DNA from: Leptospiraceae bacterium
GTDB lineage: Bacteria; Spirochaetota; Leptospiria; Leptospirales; Leptonemataceae
Length of the DNA: 32,344 nt
Reading direction: 5' to 3'
NCBI GenBank assembly: GCA_020441005.1
Contig: JAGRNA010000031.1
Span: 1 to 32,344, forward strand
In this document: positions 1 to 7,235 of the stretch, piece after piece
Position numbering within the stretch: position 1 is the first letter of the stretch
How the letters are laid out: every line of letters begins with the position of its first letter
The notes under the pieces: generated by a model
The model's input: the letters and a program-made list of their open reading frames with translations, nothing else
What the model was told of the DNA's origin: nothing
The model's database searches: none
Made by a program: the position numbers and the translations under genes

Positions 1-576
1 CGAGTTTGCAGCCGTGTCGGCGGAGCGTTTCTCCGTGTTGTGGTCTTTGGGCGGGGCAGTGGCTGCTTTGTCAGGCACTGCCCCGCCAGGGCTTTGCCTG
101 GGACCGACAAAGCCTCTAGCCGCTGGAGGTGTCGGCAGTCGCTCGAAAGTGGCGCTTTTTAATATTGATTCTGTCTGTGTTCGAGTCGGCCTCACAGATG
201 CCAGGGATTCATTCTGTGGTTCATCCGGGCGGGGGGGTTCAGGGGCATTGATTTCAGAACTGCTTTGCCCGTTCTCGTTGGCAATGGAGGGCCCATCCAT
301 CGGATCGGCTGTTTGCACTGTAGCGGCGTGCGCTACCGGATTGGTCCCGGTTGGCCGCTTGTCCGGGAAAACCGGTGTCAGACCGCTTTGGGCTACGGCC
401 CCGGGCAGCGCTGATCTAGATGTCTGAAAATAGAGAAACAGCAGGCCCAATCCCCCTGCAATCAATACTGTCGCCAAAACTACCATACTGACTATTATCC
501 CGGGTTTTTGAGGGATCCTGAACAATAAATTTGGGGTGGCCAAATTGTTTACGAATCTGATTCTGGCACGGTGCAC
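1..576 (-). CDS. Membrane-anchored proline-rich protein, C-terminus missing (partial)
   Basis: The minus strand is open from an in-frame stop near 634 to the window edge. From GTG at 576 it reads as a basic N-terminus (VHRARIRF...), a single hydrophobic segment at about residues 27-50 (MVVLATVLIAGGLGLLFLYF), then a long low-complexity tail rich in Pro, Ala, Thr and Ser. Positive charges before the segment suggest an inner-membrane anchor with the tail outside the cytoplasm. The start is uncertain: GTG at 576 has AGGA four bases upstream, while ATG at 486 would remove the basic leader. The missing C-terminus could hold a peptidoglycan-binding domain such as SPOR, as in other anchored Pro-rich proteins, but nothing here shows that. 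It is divergent from the PpiD-like gene and I do not recognise the family. Confidence 0.6.
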   Translation of the reverse strand, partial: MHRARIRFVNNLATPNLLFRIPQKPGIIVSMVVLATVLIAGGLGLLFLYFQTSRSALPGAVAQSGLTPVFPDKRPTGTNPVAHAATVQTADPMDGPSIANENGQSSSEINAPEPPRPDEPQNESLASVRPTRTQTESILKSATFERLPTPPAARGFVGPRQSPGGAVPDKAATAPPKDHNTEKRSADTAANS

Positions 577-1794
577 TCTGTCCTGGATTCTGTAAAGCAA
601 ATCGGAGCCTACTCCCTGATTGGATTGTTGGTTTTATTGATGGGCGCCTACGCCTTTGTGGATCCGAACGCAACCGAGGCCACCCGCAGTTTTTTTACCA
701 CCGGATTGGGACCAGGCAGCTATAACGGTCAAACAATTAGCTGGAAGGTGTTCAATAGCTATTTTGGTCAATGTCGGGCCCAGGAGGAGCAAATTGTGGC
801 TCAGTTTGGCGACATGGCTCGCAATAATCCCATGTTTGCCAACTATGCCGAGAATTGTGTGCGGCGCAGTCTTAAATCAGTATACGCGCTGAACACAATT
901 GGCGAACAACTGCACCTGATGGTGAGCACAGAAAGCATCAAGCAGGAAATGGCTCGTCAGGCCCAGGAATTGGCCGCCAGTCAAACGGTATTGCACGCGG
1001 ATGAGAAGCTAAGCGCCCAGGACTATTATCGCCGCTTGATGAATCAATCTTCCTTTGAGGTGCGCGGCCTCGAAAAGGTAGCTGAATATAGCCGAGCGCT
1101 GCTTACGCGGCCTGTTCATGTGCCCGCCACCATTGACGCCGAACGTCCGGAAAGCAGCCGGATCCGTGTGGATCTGGCTCTGGTTCGCTGGGACAATAAA
1201 TCCATGCTGGAGGAATTGAAGGCGGCTGTCCAGCTGGATGAAACCGCTGTCAAAAAGCAATATGAGGCCGAGCAGGCTAAACTGGATCAGGACAAAAAGC
1301 AAAGCTATCAAAAAGAAAGACCCTTTCTCGTGCAGCGCATGCAAGCTGAGCAGGCGCGGGCCAAAATGGCCGCGATCAAAAAGCAACTGGCGGGATTGAA
1401 AAGCAACTTCCATCTGGCGGATGTGGAGCGGATCAGCGGTATCCAGGCTATTGTTCTGCGGCAGGTCTCACTGGATCAACTGGGCGCTCTGAAGGCGGCC
1501 GGTTTAACTACCAATCTGGATCAGAGCCATTTTTATCAGGATCTGGCGCGTTTCAAGGGCCAGCCACTCAGCGGCGGACCGTACCAGGATGGATCCTACA
1601 CTGTCTACGCCAGAATTGATGCTGTGAGCATTCAGTCGCAACAGAACCGGACAAACCCGGCCGCAGAGTCCGATGAGCCGGCCGCAGACCTGGGACGTGA
1701 ACTGGCTAATACAATGATGGATGCCACTGCGGATCCAGGCACAGGCCTGCAGTTGCAAATCCCCGGTCAAGATCAAAGCCCGGCCGATCCCTGA
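571..1794 (+). CDS. PpiD/SurA-like membrane-anchored periplasmic protein (putative chaperone)
   Basis: This 407-residue protein has a short cytoplasmic N-terminus, one membrane segment at about residues 11-29 (IGAYSLIGLLVLLMGAYAF) and a long periplasmic part. Residues of roughly 45-140 look like a SurA/PpiD N-terminal chaperone domain: NGQTISWKVFNSY, a conserved-looking RRSLKSVYAL helix and a helix where 'E...QEMARQAQ' follows a beta-turn. A charged, probably coiled stretch follows at about 220-285 (DETAVKKQYEAEQAKLDQ), where PpiD-type proteins carry the parvulin region. I cannot see a convincing parvulin catalytic core, so this may be a chaperone without isomerase activity. The GTG start at 571 lacks a clear ribosome-binding site; the next in-frame ATG (640) would destroy the anchor. 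CheX follows 43 bp downstream on the same strand. Confidence 0.5.
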   Translation: MHSVLDSVKQIGAYSLIGLLVLLMGAYAFVDPNATEATRSFFTTGLGPGSYNGQTISWKVFNSYFGQCRAQEEQIVAQFGDMARNNPMFANYAENCVRRSLKSVYALNTIGEQLHLMVSTESIKQEMARQAQELAASQTVLHADEKLSAQDYYRRLMNQSSFEVRGLEKVAEYSRALLTRPVHVPATIDAERPESSRIRVDLALVRWDNKSMLEELKAAVQLDETAVKKQYEAEQAKLDQDKKQSYQKERPFLVQRMQAEQARAKMAAIKKQLAGLKSNFHLADVERISGIQAIVLRQVSLDQLGALKAAGLTTNLDQSHFYQDLARFKGQPLSGGPYQDGSYTVYARIDAVSIQSQQNRTNPAAESDEPAADLGRELANTMMDATADPGTGLQLQIPGQDQSPADP

Positions 1795-1837
1795 TGCTAG
1801 CCAGAGGCCGGCAACCCTCGTCCCGGGTAAAGCACTT

Positions 1838-2320
1838 GTGAAAGCCGAACTGATCAATCCCTTTCTGGATGCGACCATCGCCGTATTTCGGATGATGTTG
1901 AAGACGGAGCTTGTCCGGGGGCGCACCTTGTTGCGCACCTCGCCGATGCCGGCGCACGATATCGCAATCTTTATCGATTTAATGGGTCAGTATCATGGTC
2001 AGGTGGTTTACTCCATGAATAGTGAAACCGTGCACCGGATTGTGGAACGCCTGATACCCGGAATACCGGCCGGCGATGTGGAAGAAGAATACCGCGATGT
2101 GATTGGGGAAATTGGCAATATGATTACCGGTAACGCTCTACAAGCTTTTGTGCAGAGTAATGCCGAGATGAACCTGGATGTCCCCATCGTAGTAGATGTG
2201 CGCAAGCAACGCCCGCCGGTCATGAATGTTTCGACACTTGGCTGGAATCTGTATTCTTGTCTCGGACTGGTCGAAGTCAATGTGGCTGTGACCGAGAAAA
2301 AAAAAGCGAGAGGAAGTTAG
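1838..2320 (+). CDS. cheX: CheX-like CheY-phosphate phosphatase
   Basis: The product (160 residues from GTG 1838) matches the CheC/CheX/FliY phosphatase fold. The signature ExxN phosphatase motif is present in IGEIGNMITGNA (E91, N94), preceded by the typical EEEYRDV helix. In the family these two residues position and activate water to dephosphorylate CheY-P in the cytoplasm, resetting the flagellar motor. Only one such motif is present and the length is right for CheX rather than two-motif CheC. An open frame extends upstream to 1721 inside the previous gene, but VKAELINPFLDATIAVF at 1838 aligns with the usual CheX N-terminus. A strong terminator follows at 2362-2389, so it is the last gene of its unit. 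Confidence 0.8.
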   Translation: MKAELINPFLDATIAVFRMMLKTELVRGRTLLRTSPMPAHDIAIFIDLMGQYHGQVVYSMNSETVHRIVERLIPGIPAGDVEEEYRDVIGEIGNMITGNALQAFVQSNAEMNLDVPIVVDVRKQRPPVMNVSTLGWNLYSCLGLVEVNVAVTEKKKARGS

Positions 2321-2361
2321 CGTAATGACCGATTGGTGTACTGTCATTCGTGTAACTCCTG

Positions 2362-2389
2362 GCCGGGCCTGTTAGGCCCGGCTTTTTTT
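2362..2389 (+). terminator. Rho-independent terminator after cheX
   Basis: A perfect 9-bp GC-rich stem, GCCGGGCCT / AGGCCCGGC with loop GTT, is followed directly by seven T residues (2383-2389). It lies 41 bp after the cheX stop and upstream of the FecR lipoprotein gene. Confidence 0.93.
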
Positions 2390-2461
2390 ATGCCTGGCCA
2401 AATCTGCTTTTCAGCCGGCTTTTCGTTGACAAGCGCGTCGCATTGGTGCAGTCTTGGTATC

Positions 2462-3592
2462 ATGAACCGTGTACAACTGCATTTTACCATGCTGCTCGCG
2501 CTGGCGCTGACACTGATCTTGTTTGGTGCCTGTAAGCCGCAGACTAAAAATGAGGGCTTTATCGTCCTGTTTACTTCGCCGGATAGCCAATTGATTCGCG
2601 CTGGCCAAAAGTCAACCCTCAAGCGCGGTCAGCTTGTGCAAAAAAATGATTCTATCCAGACGGGAGCTGGCATTGTCGATTTGCAGTCCCTGCATGGCAG
2701 CCTGGTTCGGATCCAGGCCTATAGTCATGTGCAATTAACGTCCGTGGGGTCCACACAGCGTCTGAATCTGGAACAAGGTGCTATGGTAGCCAAAATTGAG
2801 CGCCAATCGGCTGAGGAAACCTTCGAGGTCAGCAATCCGACCCTGATTGCCGGCGTTCGGGGAACAACCTTCAAGGTCTCCGACAAGGGAGTCAAGGTCC
2901 TTGATGGGAAGGTGGCCGTGAAGCCAAGGCTGAAGGCCCTCGAAAAGGCCGATGAAGCGGCAGAGTCGCCGGACAAAGAATCACTGGATCCGGCCCTGGC
3001 AGAGTTAGCGCGTCAAGCGGATGCCTCCGAGCAGGTTTTAGAAGCTGGTCAGGAAGCAGTCAGTGAACCGGCGGTCAAGACAGTTCAGCAGGGTCCGAAA
3101 TCACGCAGTATGACGGGCGCAAGCAAAGTGGTCACCATTGCAGATCCGAACGGGATTCCCAGGATCAAGGTGGCCCGGTCGAGTACCGATGTGCGTGATC
3201 TCGCCGAGGCAGAGACTTTGGTTGGCGTAGAGCCGGCCATTCTAAACGATCTGGCAGAAAGCCAGCTACCCGGCGGAAGCGCAGCGGCAGCATCCAATCA
3301 CAACAATCCCATTCCAGAGGAATTAACAGAAGTATTGGTTAAAAGCTACGACGAACAACGGGACGTAGCACTCGACAAGCTGGAACGGGACACACTCGGC
3401 AAAATTGAAATCAAGGATGATGCCGACATACGCAAGCATTATGAAATCGTCGAATCACTGCACTTGCATGCGGGCGGTGCCGCCATCGTTGGTGCCGTCG
3501 TGGCGCAGGCTGGCGATATTCTGGTCGTGCATACACCCAATGGGGTCAAGCGGTTGCATGTCAGCGATGTGAACTACATCGACTATCAATAA
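2462..3592 (+). CDS. FecR-domain lipoprotein
   Basis: From ATG 2462 the 376-residue product begins with a lipoprotein signal peptide (hydrophobic LLALALTLILF, lipobox ending at C24 in FGAC). Residues of about 45-145 form a FecR-type domain: an N-terminal 'QKNDSIQTGAGIVDLQ' strand pair, 'GSLVRIQ', and the closing VSNPTLIAGVRGTTFKV. The middle (about 150-270) is charged and Ala/Glu-rich, probably a linker. The C-terminus is hydrophobic-beta (AAIVGAVVAQAGDILVVHT). FecR domains sense or bind in the periplasm, and stand-alone FecR lipoproteins are common in leptospires; the ligand is unknown. The upstream in-frame extension from 2333 is rejected because the signal peptide sets the start. Its stop overlaps the convergent trpS stop by 7 bp. 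Confidence 0.8.
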   Translation: MNRVQLHFTMLLALALTLILFGACKPQTKNEGFIVLFTSPDSQLIRAGQKSTLKRGQLVQKNDSIQTGAGIVDLQSLHGSLVRIQAYSHVQLTSVGSTQRLNLEQGAMVAKIERQSAEETFEVSNPTLIAGVRGTTFKVSDKGVKVLDGKVAVKPRLKALEKADEAAESPDKESLDPALAELARQADASEQVLEAGQEAVSEPAVKTVQQGPKSRSMTGASKVVTIADPNGIPRIKVARSSTDVRDLAEAETLVGVEPAILNDLAESQLPGGSAAAASNHNNPIPEELTEVLVKSYDEQRDVALDKLERDTLGKIEIKDDADIRKHYEIVESLHLHAGGAAIVGAVVAQAGDILVVHTPNGVKRLHVSDVNYIDYQ

Positions 3593-4554
3593 GCGAGTCC
3601 GCTTGACTGGCGCACTTTTTCAATCAAGGGGCGGGCCACGGATCTGGCTCGCTCGGCACCGGTCCTTAGAATATCGCGGATATCGTCAGGTCTTCGAATA
3701 ATGGCGGCTCTTTTTTCACGCGCTATTCGAAAATAATCTAGCACAGCTTCATACAGGCTTTGCTTAATGTGACCGTAACCTTCGCCCGGGGTTTGAAAAC
3801 GATCGCGCAGTGCGGACTTGCCCGGTGTGTCCAGAAAAAGGCTGTAAATGTCAAAAAGAACGGAATCGGTATAGCTCTTGGGCTCGTCGACCGGTGTGGA
3901 ATCTGTCTGGATCGCCATGATGCTTTTACGCAGCTTTTTCTCGCTTTCGAAGGGATAGATGACATTATTGTAGCTTTTGCTCATTTTACGTCCGTCTAAT
4001 CCGGGGACCAGGGCAACATTCTCGAGAATGTCCGGCTGGGGCATAACCAACACTTCGGCGTCGCAACGCTTATTGAAGCGTTCAGCAATGTCGCGCGTGA
4101 TCTCCAGGTGCTGCTTTTGATCCTTGCCTACGGGAACCTTTTCTGATCCAAAAAGCAGGATATCAGCGGCCATCAGGACGGGATAAGAAAAAAGGCCGAC
4201 GCCGGGTGACAAGCCGTTGGCGATCTTGTCCTTGTAAGAATGGGCCAGTTCGAGTTGGGGTACAGTAATGTGATTCGAGAGGATCCAGGCCAGTTCGCAG
4301 ACTTCGGGGACATCGCTTTGCACCCAAAACACCGATTTGGCTGGATCGAGTCCCAATGCCAGAAAATCAGCCGCTGTTTCCAGAATGTTTTGGGCCAACA
4401 CGTTACCGTCTGTGACGCTGGTCATGGAATGATAACTGGCAATGAAGCAAAAGAGCTCATCTGTTTTCTGATACTCAATCATTCGTTTCATCATTGAAAA
4501 GTAGTTCCCCAGGTGGGGACGGCCGCTTGGCTGAATTCCGGATAAAACACGCAT
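3586..4554 (-). CDS. trpS: Tryptophan--tRNA ligase
   Basis: This class I aminoacyl-tRNA synthetase charges tRNA-Trp in the cytoplasm. Both ATP-binding signatures are intact: the HIGH-like motif PHLGN (residues 13-17) and KMSKS (190-194). Further TrpRS hallmarks are SGIQPSGRPHLGNY at the N-terminus and the tryptophan-pocket region around DILLFGSEKVPVGKDQKQHLE. The length of 322 residues is typical. ATG at 4554 gives the canonical MRVLSGIQPSG start; the six extra codons upstream are not conserved. It is transcribed toward the FecR gene, and no terminator is visible between them. Confidence 0.97.
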   Translation of the reverse strand: MRVLSGIQPSGRPHLGNYFSMMKRMIEYQKTDELFCFIASYHSMTSVTDGNVLAQNILETAADFLALGLDPAKSVFWVQSDVPEVCELAWILSNHITVPQLELAHSYKDKIANGLSPGVGLFSYPVLMAADILLFGSEKVPVGKDQKQHLEITRDIAERFNKRCDAEVLVMPQPDILENVALVPGLDGRKMSKSYNNVIYPFESEKKLRKSIMAIQTDSTPVDEPKSYTDSVLFDIYSLFLDTPGKSALRDRFQTPGEGYGHIKQSLYEAVLDYFRIAREKRAAIIRRPDDIRDILRTGAERARSVARPLIEKVRQSSGLAY

Positions 4555-4610
4555 GCTTGCAAGAATTAGCACTTGCCTTGCGATGCCACTCTTTTTTGGA
4601 TGTTTGTGTT

Positions 4611-5000
4611 TTGAATGATGGCTATCTGATTGTATTTGGCCTGGGTCTGGGTCTGCTGGCGTTCTTGATCTGGATGCTTTTTTCGATCAGAAACTATCAG
4701 CCTCCGGCCAAAGAAAAGCCGCGCGGAATTTGCCCTCTTTGTCAACATGAGCTGATGAAAGGCGAACGGATTCGGTCGGACCAAACGGAAATTGGAGATA
4801 TTGAATTGCAAACCTGGATCAAGGGCTGTCCGTACTGCATGCCTGAGTCCAGTCGATTAAAACGACGGTGCCCGGTGTGTAAAAAAGAAGTCCCGAAAGA
4901 CGGGGTTATCCTTGCGCTCTCAAATCCCAAAATCGATGCCCGCCGGCTTTCCATCAAGGGTTGTCAGCAGTGTTGGCCGCAAGGATTCAGCTCCCGCTAA
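4611..5000 (+). CDS. Membrane-anchored protein with four CxxC pairs (zinc-ribbon-like)
   Basis: Unrecognised family. From TTG 4611 the 129-residue product has one membrane helix at about residues 5-27, then a cytoplasmic-looking Cys-rich domain. Four CxxC pairs lie at C41/C44 (CPLC), C73/C76 (CPYC), C87/C90 (CPVC) and C118/C121 (CQQC). They form two copies of a CPxC - 27/28 residues - KGCxxC unit, which suggests an internal duplication with one zinc (or other metal) site per copy. The open frame reaches back to 4494 inside the divergent trpS, but that extension overlaps the trpS coding start and does not look like protein. TTG is preceded by a weak TTGGA. The start is uncertain; the coding assignment is fairly secure from the ordered Cys pattern. 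Confidence 0.65.
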   Translation: MNDGYLIVFGLGLGLLAFLIWMLFSIRNYQPPAKEKPRGICPLCQHELMKGERIRSDQTEIGDIELQTWIKGCPYCMPESSRLKRRCPVCKKEVPKDGVILALSNPKIDARRLSIKGCQQCWPQGFSSR

Positions 5001-5037
5001 ACAAGAGCTCGTGCTTCCCGTGTAGATACCTGCTTAT

Positions 5038-5619
5038 TTACCAGCTGACAACAAAGGAACAGGATTCGCCCCCCGATTTGCGCATTGGTTGGCTGCGATC
5101 CAGATGAACCATGACAAAACTGCCGGCGGGTTTAAACCGGTTGGCCATAGCCTCAATAATGCCGCGGTCAAATTCGGAGGGGTAGGGGTTTTCGCAGCGC
5201 ATGATCACTTTACGCTCTTTTTGGGGTTCATAGTAATAATGGCCGATGCCTTCAATCATTCTGCCGTTGGTCGGATCAAACATCACCTGCTGATGTAAGC
5301 GATGATTCATGTGGTAAGCCACATCAATGGCCTGCAATGCCTTCTCAATAGAGTCGATTTCTGGAGGAAACTGGGCATTTTCCGGGATTTTACGGCCGAT
5401 GTTATACAAAGTAAACTCACCGGTTGATTCTGCAATCGCCTTGAATGCATTCAGCCATGCCTGCTGAGAATACCATTGACCCGGAACAGGGTTTTCAATA
5501 CCGTTGTCTGCCAAAAAGGTCAAGGCGCGACCCTTAAAGGCTCCTAAACCCTCCACAACGGACAAAACTGTCTCTCCATTAACTTCCACGCCTTCGGTAA
5601 ATGCCTGGTATTGTGCCAT
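5038..5619 (-). CDS. Small V4R/heme-NO-binding-like sensor-type protein, partner of the chemoreceptor
   Basis: This 193-residue soluble protein has no signal peptide. Its C-terminus (RCENPYPSEFDRG..., then RKSGGESCSFVVSW) carries the 'C...GGxSCxF.V' ending typical of the V4R (4-vinyl-reductase-like) fold, where paired cysteines (here C142 and C187) often bind metal or ligand. The middle has FPPEIDSIEKALQAIDVAYH and HxxH at 103/106. I recall similar proteins as conserved hypotheticals but cannot assign a ligand. It lies 37 bp downstream of the chemoreceptor on the same strand, so the two are probably co-transcribed. The receptor has almost no periplasmic domain, so this protein could supply its input; that is inference. 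Confidence 0.6.
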   Translation of the reverse strand: MAQYQAFTEGVEVNGETVLSVVEGLGAFKGRALTFLADNGIENPVPGQWYSQQAWLNAFKAIAESTGEFTLYNIGRKIPENAQFPPEIDSIEKALQAIDVAYHMNHRLHQQVMFDPTNGRMIEGIGHYYYEPQKERKVIMRCENPYPSEFDRGIIEAMANRFKPAGSFVMVHLDRSQPMRKSGGESCSFVVSW

Positions 5620-5656
5620 AGTTATTGCTCCCTGAATTACTGTTTTTTGGTTTTTT

Positions 5657-6937
5657 TTATTCGTGAGTTACGCGATCTTTTAAAGCCTGTGAAATACTGT
5701 TCGCTTCTACGGCGGTATTTGCAATCCGCTCCGATGTTGCTGCCATGGCTTGCGTTGAGTTGTTGATGTTCTGCACGGCGGAAACGATCTCTTTGACTGC
5801 CTTTTGCTGACGGCTGGTATTTGTTCGAATTATGCCGGTTTGACTCTGGATAATACTCGTGTCGCGGTTTAGATTGCCATTGCTTTGCGTTTGATTCTGG
5901 AGCTCTGTTGCAACCGATTCGATATGTTGCTGAATATTCGTAACTTCCAGGGCCACCGACTGCATGATTGATACTGTGCTTTTCACCTGATTCAAGGCGC
6001 TCAGAATTTCAGCATCATTGCGTCCTATCAGTTCAGAAATTTCACGGATGCTTTTTGCTGTTTGATCAGCCAGCTTGGATACTTCATCGGCTACGATTGC
6101 AAATCCGCGCCCGGAGTCGCCAGCCCGCGCTGCCTCAATCGCGGCATTCAGGGACAAAAGGTTAGTGCGTTCCGAGATGTCATTGATCATTTTTATGATC
6201 ATTGACATTTCACCGGAACTGGTCTGGATGGAATGCATTACAGATTCAAGTTGTTGAATCGCACTGGCACCGTCCTTGACACTTTTTGTAACAACAGCAC
6301 TGCTTTCAGATGTCAATTGCATCTTTGAGGCGGTATGATCAAAAAAGCGGGCGAACGCATCAAAACCGGCTGATATACTGTCAAGCTGTGAGCCTTGTTC
6401 CTGAATGGTGGTATCAATGGATTCCATGTTGTCGGAAAGTTCTTCCAGGGTGGCAGTGATCTGTTCCAGGGCTGCAGCTTGCTCTTGTGTCTCATTTGAG
6501 TAATCAATCGTCATCGCCGACATACCGGACAGATTTGATACCAGCATCTCGGCCATGGACCGGGCTTCATGAAGCAAGTAGTGGCTGTGCTGCCTTTCGT
6601 GACTGATCATTTGGGCGATGCTTTGGAACTCGGCAATCAGCACTGCGGGATTCGTTTCTTTTGCGTCCTTGCGCAAATGATCTTTAAAGCGGCTTACCGG
6701 AGTCTTGTAAAGCTGATGAGATCCGATGGCCCCCAATAGAATTGAAATGCTGCCAAACAGCCAAAGCAGCAGCATCCGGCTTTCTGTCAATCCGGTCGAT
6801 TTACCGTACAGGATCAACGCTGCAACGGCTGTAGAAAAAAAAATCAAAGTAGCGGCTGTGATCAGAAGCAACCGGCCCGCGAGGCTTATACGCTGCAAGG
6901 CGGATCGGAGGGTAATCATTGCCATGCCAGCATACAT
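5657..6937 (-). CDS. Methyl-accepting chemotaxis protein with minimal extracytoplasmic part
   Basis: The C-terminal half is a standard chemoreceptor signalling coiled coil. The conserved hairpin tip, ERTNLLSLNAAIEAARAGDS through GRGFAIVADEVSKLA, lies at about residues 256-290. Two membrane helices (about 22-44 and 55-74) are separated by only about ten residues, so no periplasmic ligand domain exists and sensing must be intramembrane, cytoplasmic or through a partner. No clear HAMP domain is visible between TM2 and the coiled coil. The C-terminus (ALKDRVTHE) lacks a CheR/CheB-tethering pentapeptide. The start is uncertain: ATG at 6937, 6925 or 6919 are all possible, and the frame opens at a TTG (6961) that is part of a TTGACA. 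It leads a two-gene unit with the V4R-like protein. Confidence 0.9.
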   Translation of the reverse strand: MYAGMAMITLRSALQRISLAGRLLLITAATLIFFSTAVAALILYGKSTGLTESRMLLLWLFGSISILLGAIGSHQLYKTPVSRFKDHLRKDAKETNPAVLIAEFQSIAQMISHERQHSHYLLHEARSMAEMLVSNLSGMSAMTIDYSNETQEQAAALEQITATLEELSDNMESIDTTIQEQGSQLDSISAGFDAFARFFDHTASKMQLTSESSAVVTKSVKDGASAIQQLESVMHSIQTSSGEMSMIIKMINDISERTNLLSLNAAIEAARAGDSGRGFAIVADEVSKLADQTAKSIREISELIGRNDAEILSALNQVKSTVSIMQSVALEVTNIQQHIESVATELQNQTQSNGNLNRDTSIIQSQTGIIRTNTSRQQKAVKEIVSAVQNINNSTQAMAATSERIANTAVEANSISQALKDRVTHE

Positions 6938-7182
6938 ACATGCGATTGTTTGTTCTGTCAATTCGAAATCAATTTGTCCAGGGTTTTTGATTTAATAAAT
7001 TTTAATTATGAACCCATTGCATCTGGCTGCTTCTTATAAAAGCAATTTGATCTATTGCAAGGCAAGCTGCCGCTTATGAATGCAGCAGCCTTTTGGTTCT
7101 TTGATTGTGATTTGCAGCACTGTTTACTGTCTGGAATGAAACCGGATTGACTGGATCCGACCCGGGATCTATGCGGGTCCGT

Positions 7183-7219
7183 GTTGCAAGGCAGCTAATA
7201 TTGGCAGCTGCCTTGCAAC
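7183..7219. repeat. Long perfect inverted repeat 3' of the VWA gene
   Basis: GTTGCAAGGCAGCT (7183-7196) and its exact reverse complement (7206-7219) form a 14-bp stem with a 9-base loop. It begins 17 bp after the VWA gene's stop on the minus strand. There is no T-run on either side, so it is either a non-canonical terminator or an mRNA 3'-end stabiliser. A second, weaker arm pair (GACCCG ... CGGGTC, about 7159-7179) lies next to it, and a related string, TTGCAAGGCAAGCTGCC, occurs at 7055-7071. Confidence 0.6.
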
Positions 7220-7235
7220 TGGTCTGGTAGTGCGG

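Noticed and set aside
14..427. Plus-strand 137-codon frame
   Set aside because: It lies antisense to the minus-strand frame that has a start, a membrane segment and continuous coding to the edge, and its translation is not protein-like.
2426..2460. TTGACA upstream of the FecR gene as a promoter
   Set aside because: No -10 at a suitable distance; the nearest (TGGTAT) is 23 bases away and would run into the start codon.
6937..6960. TTGACA at the 5' end of the chemoreceptor frame as a promoter
   Set aside because: The -35 is perfect, but the hexamer 17 bases on (TATGTA) matches only three positions and overlaps the ATG candidates, so it is unconvincing.
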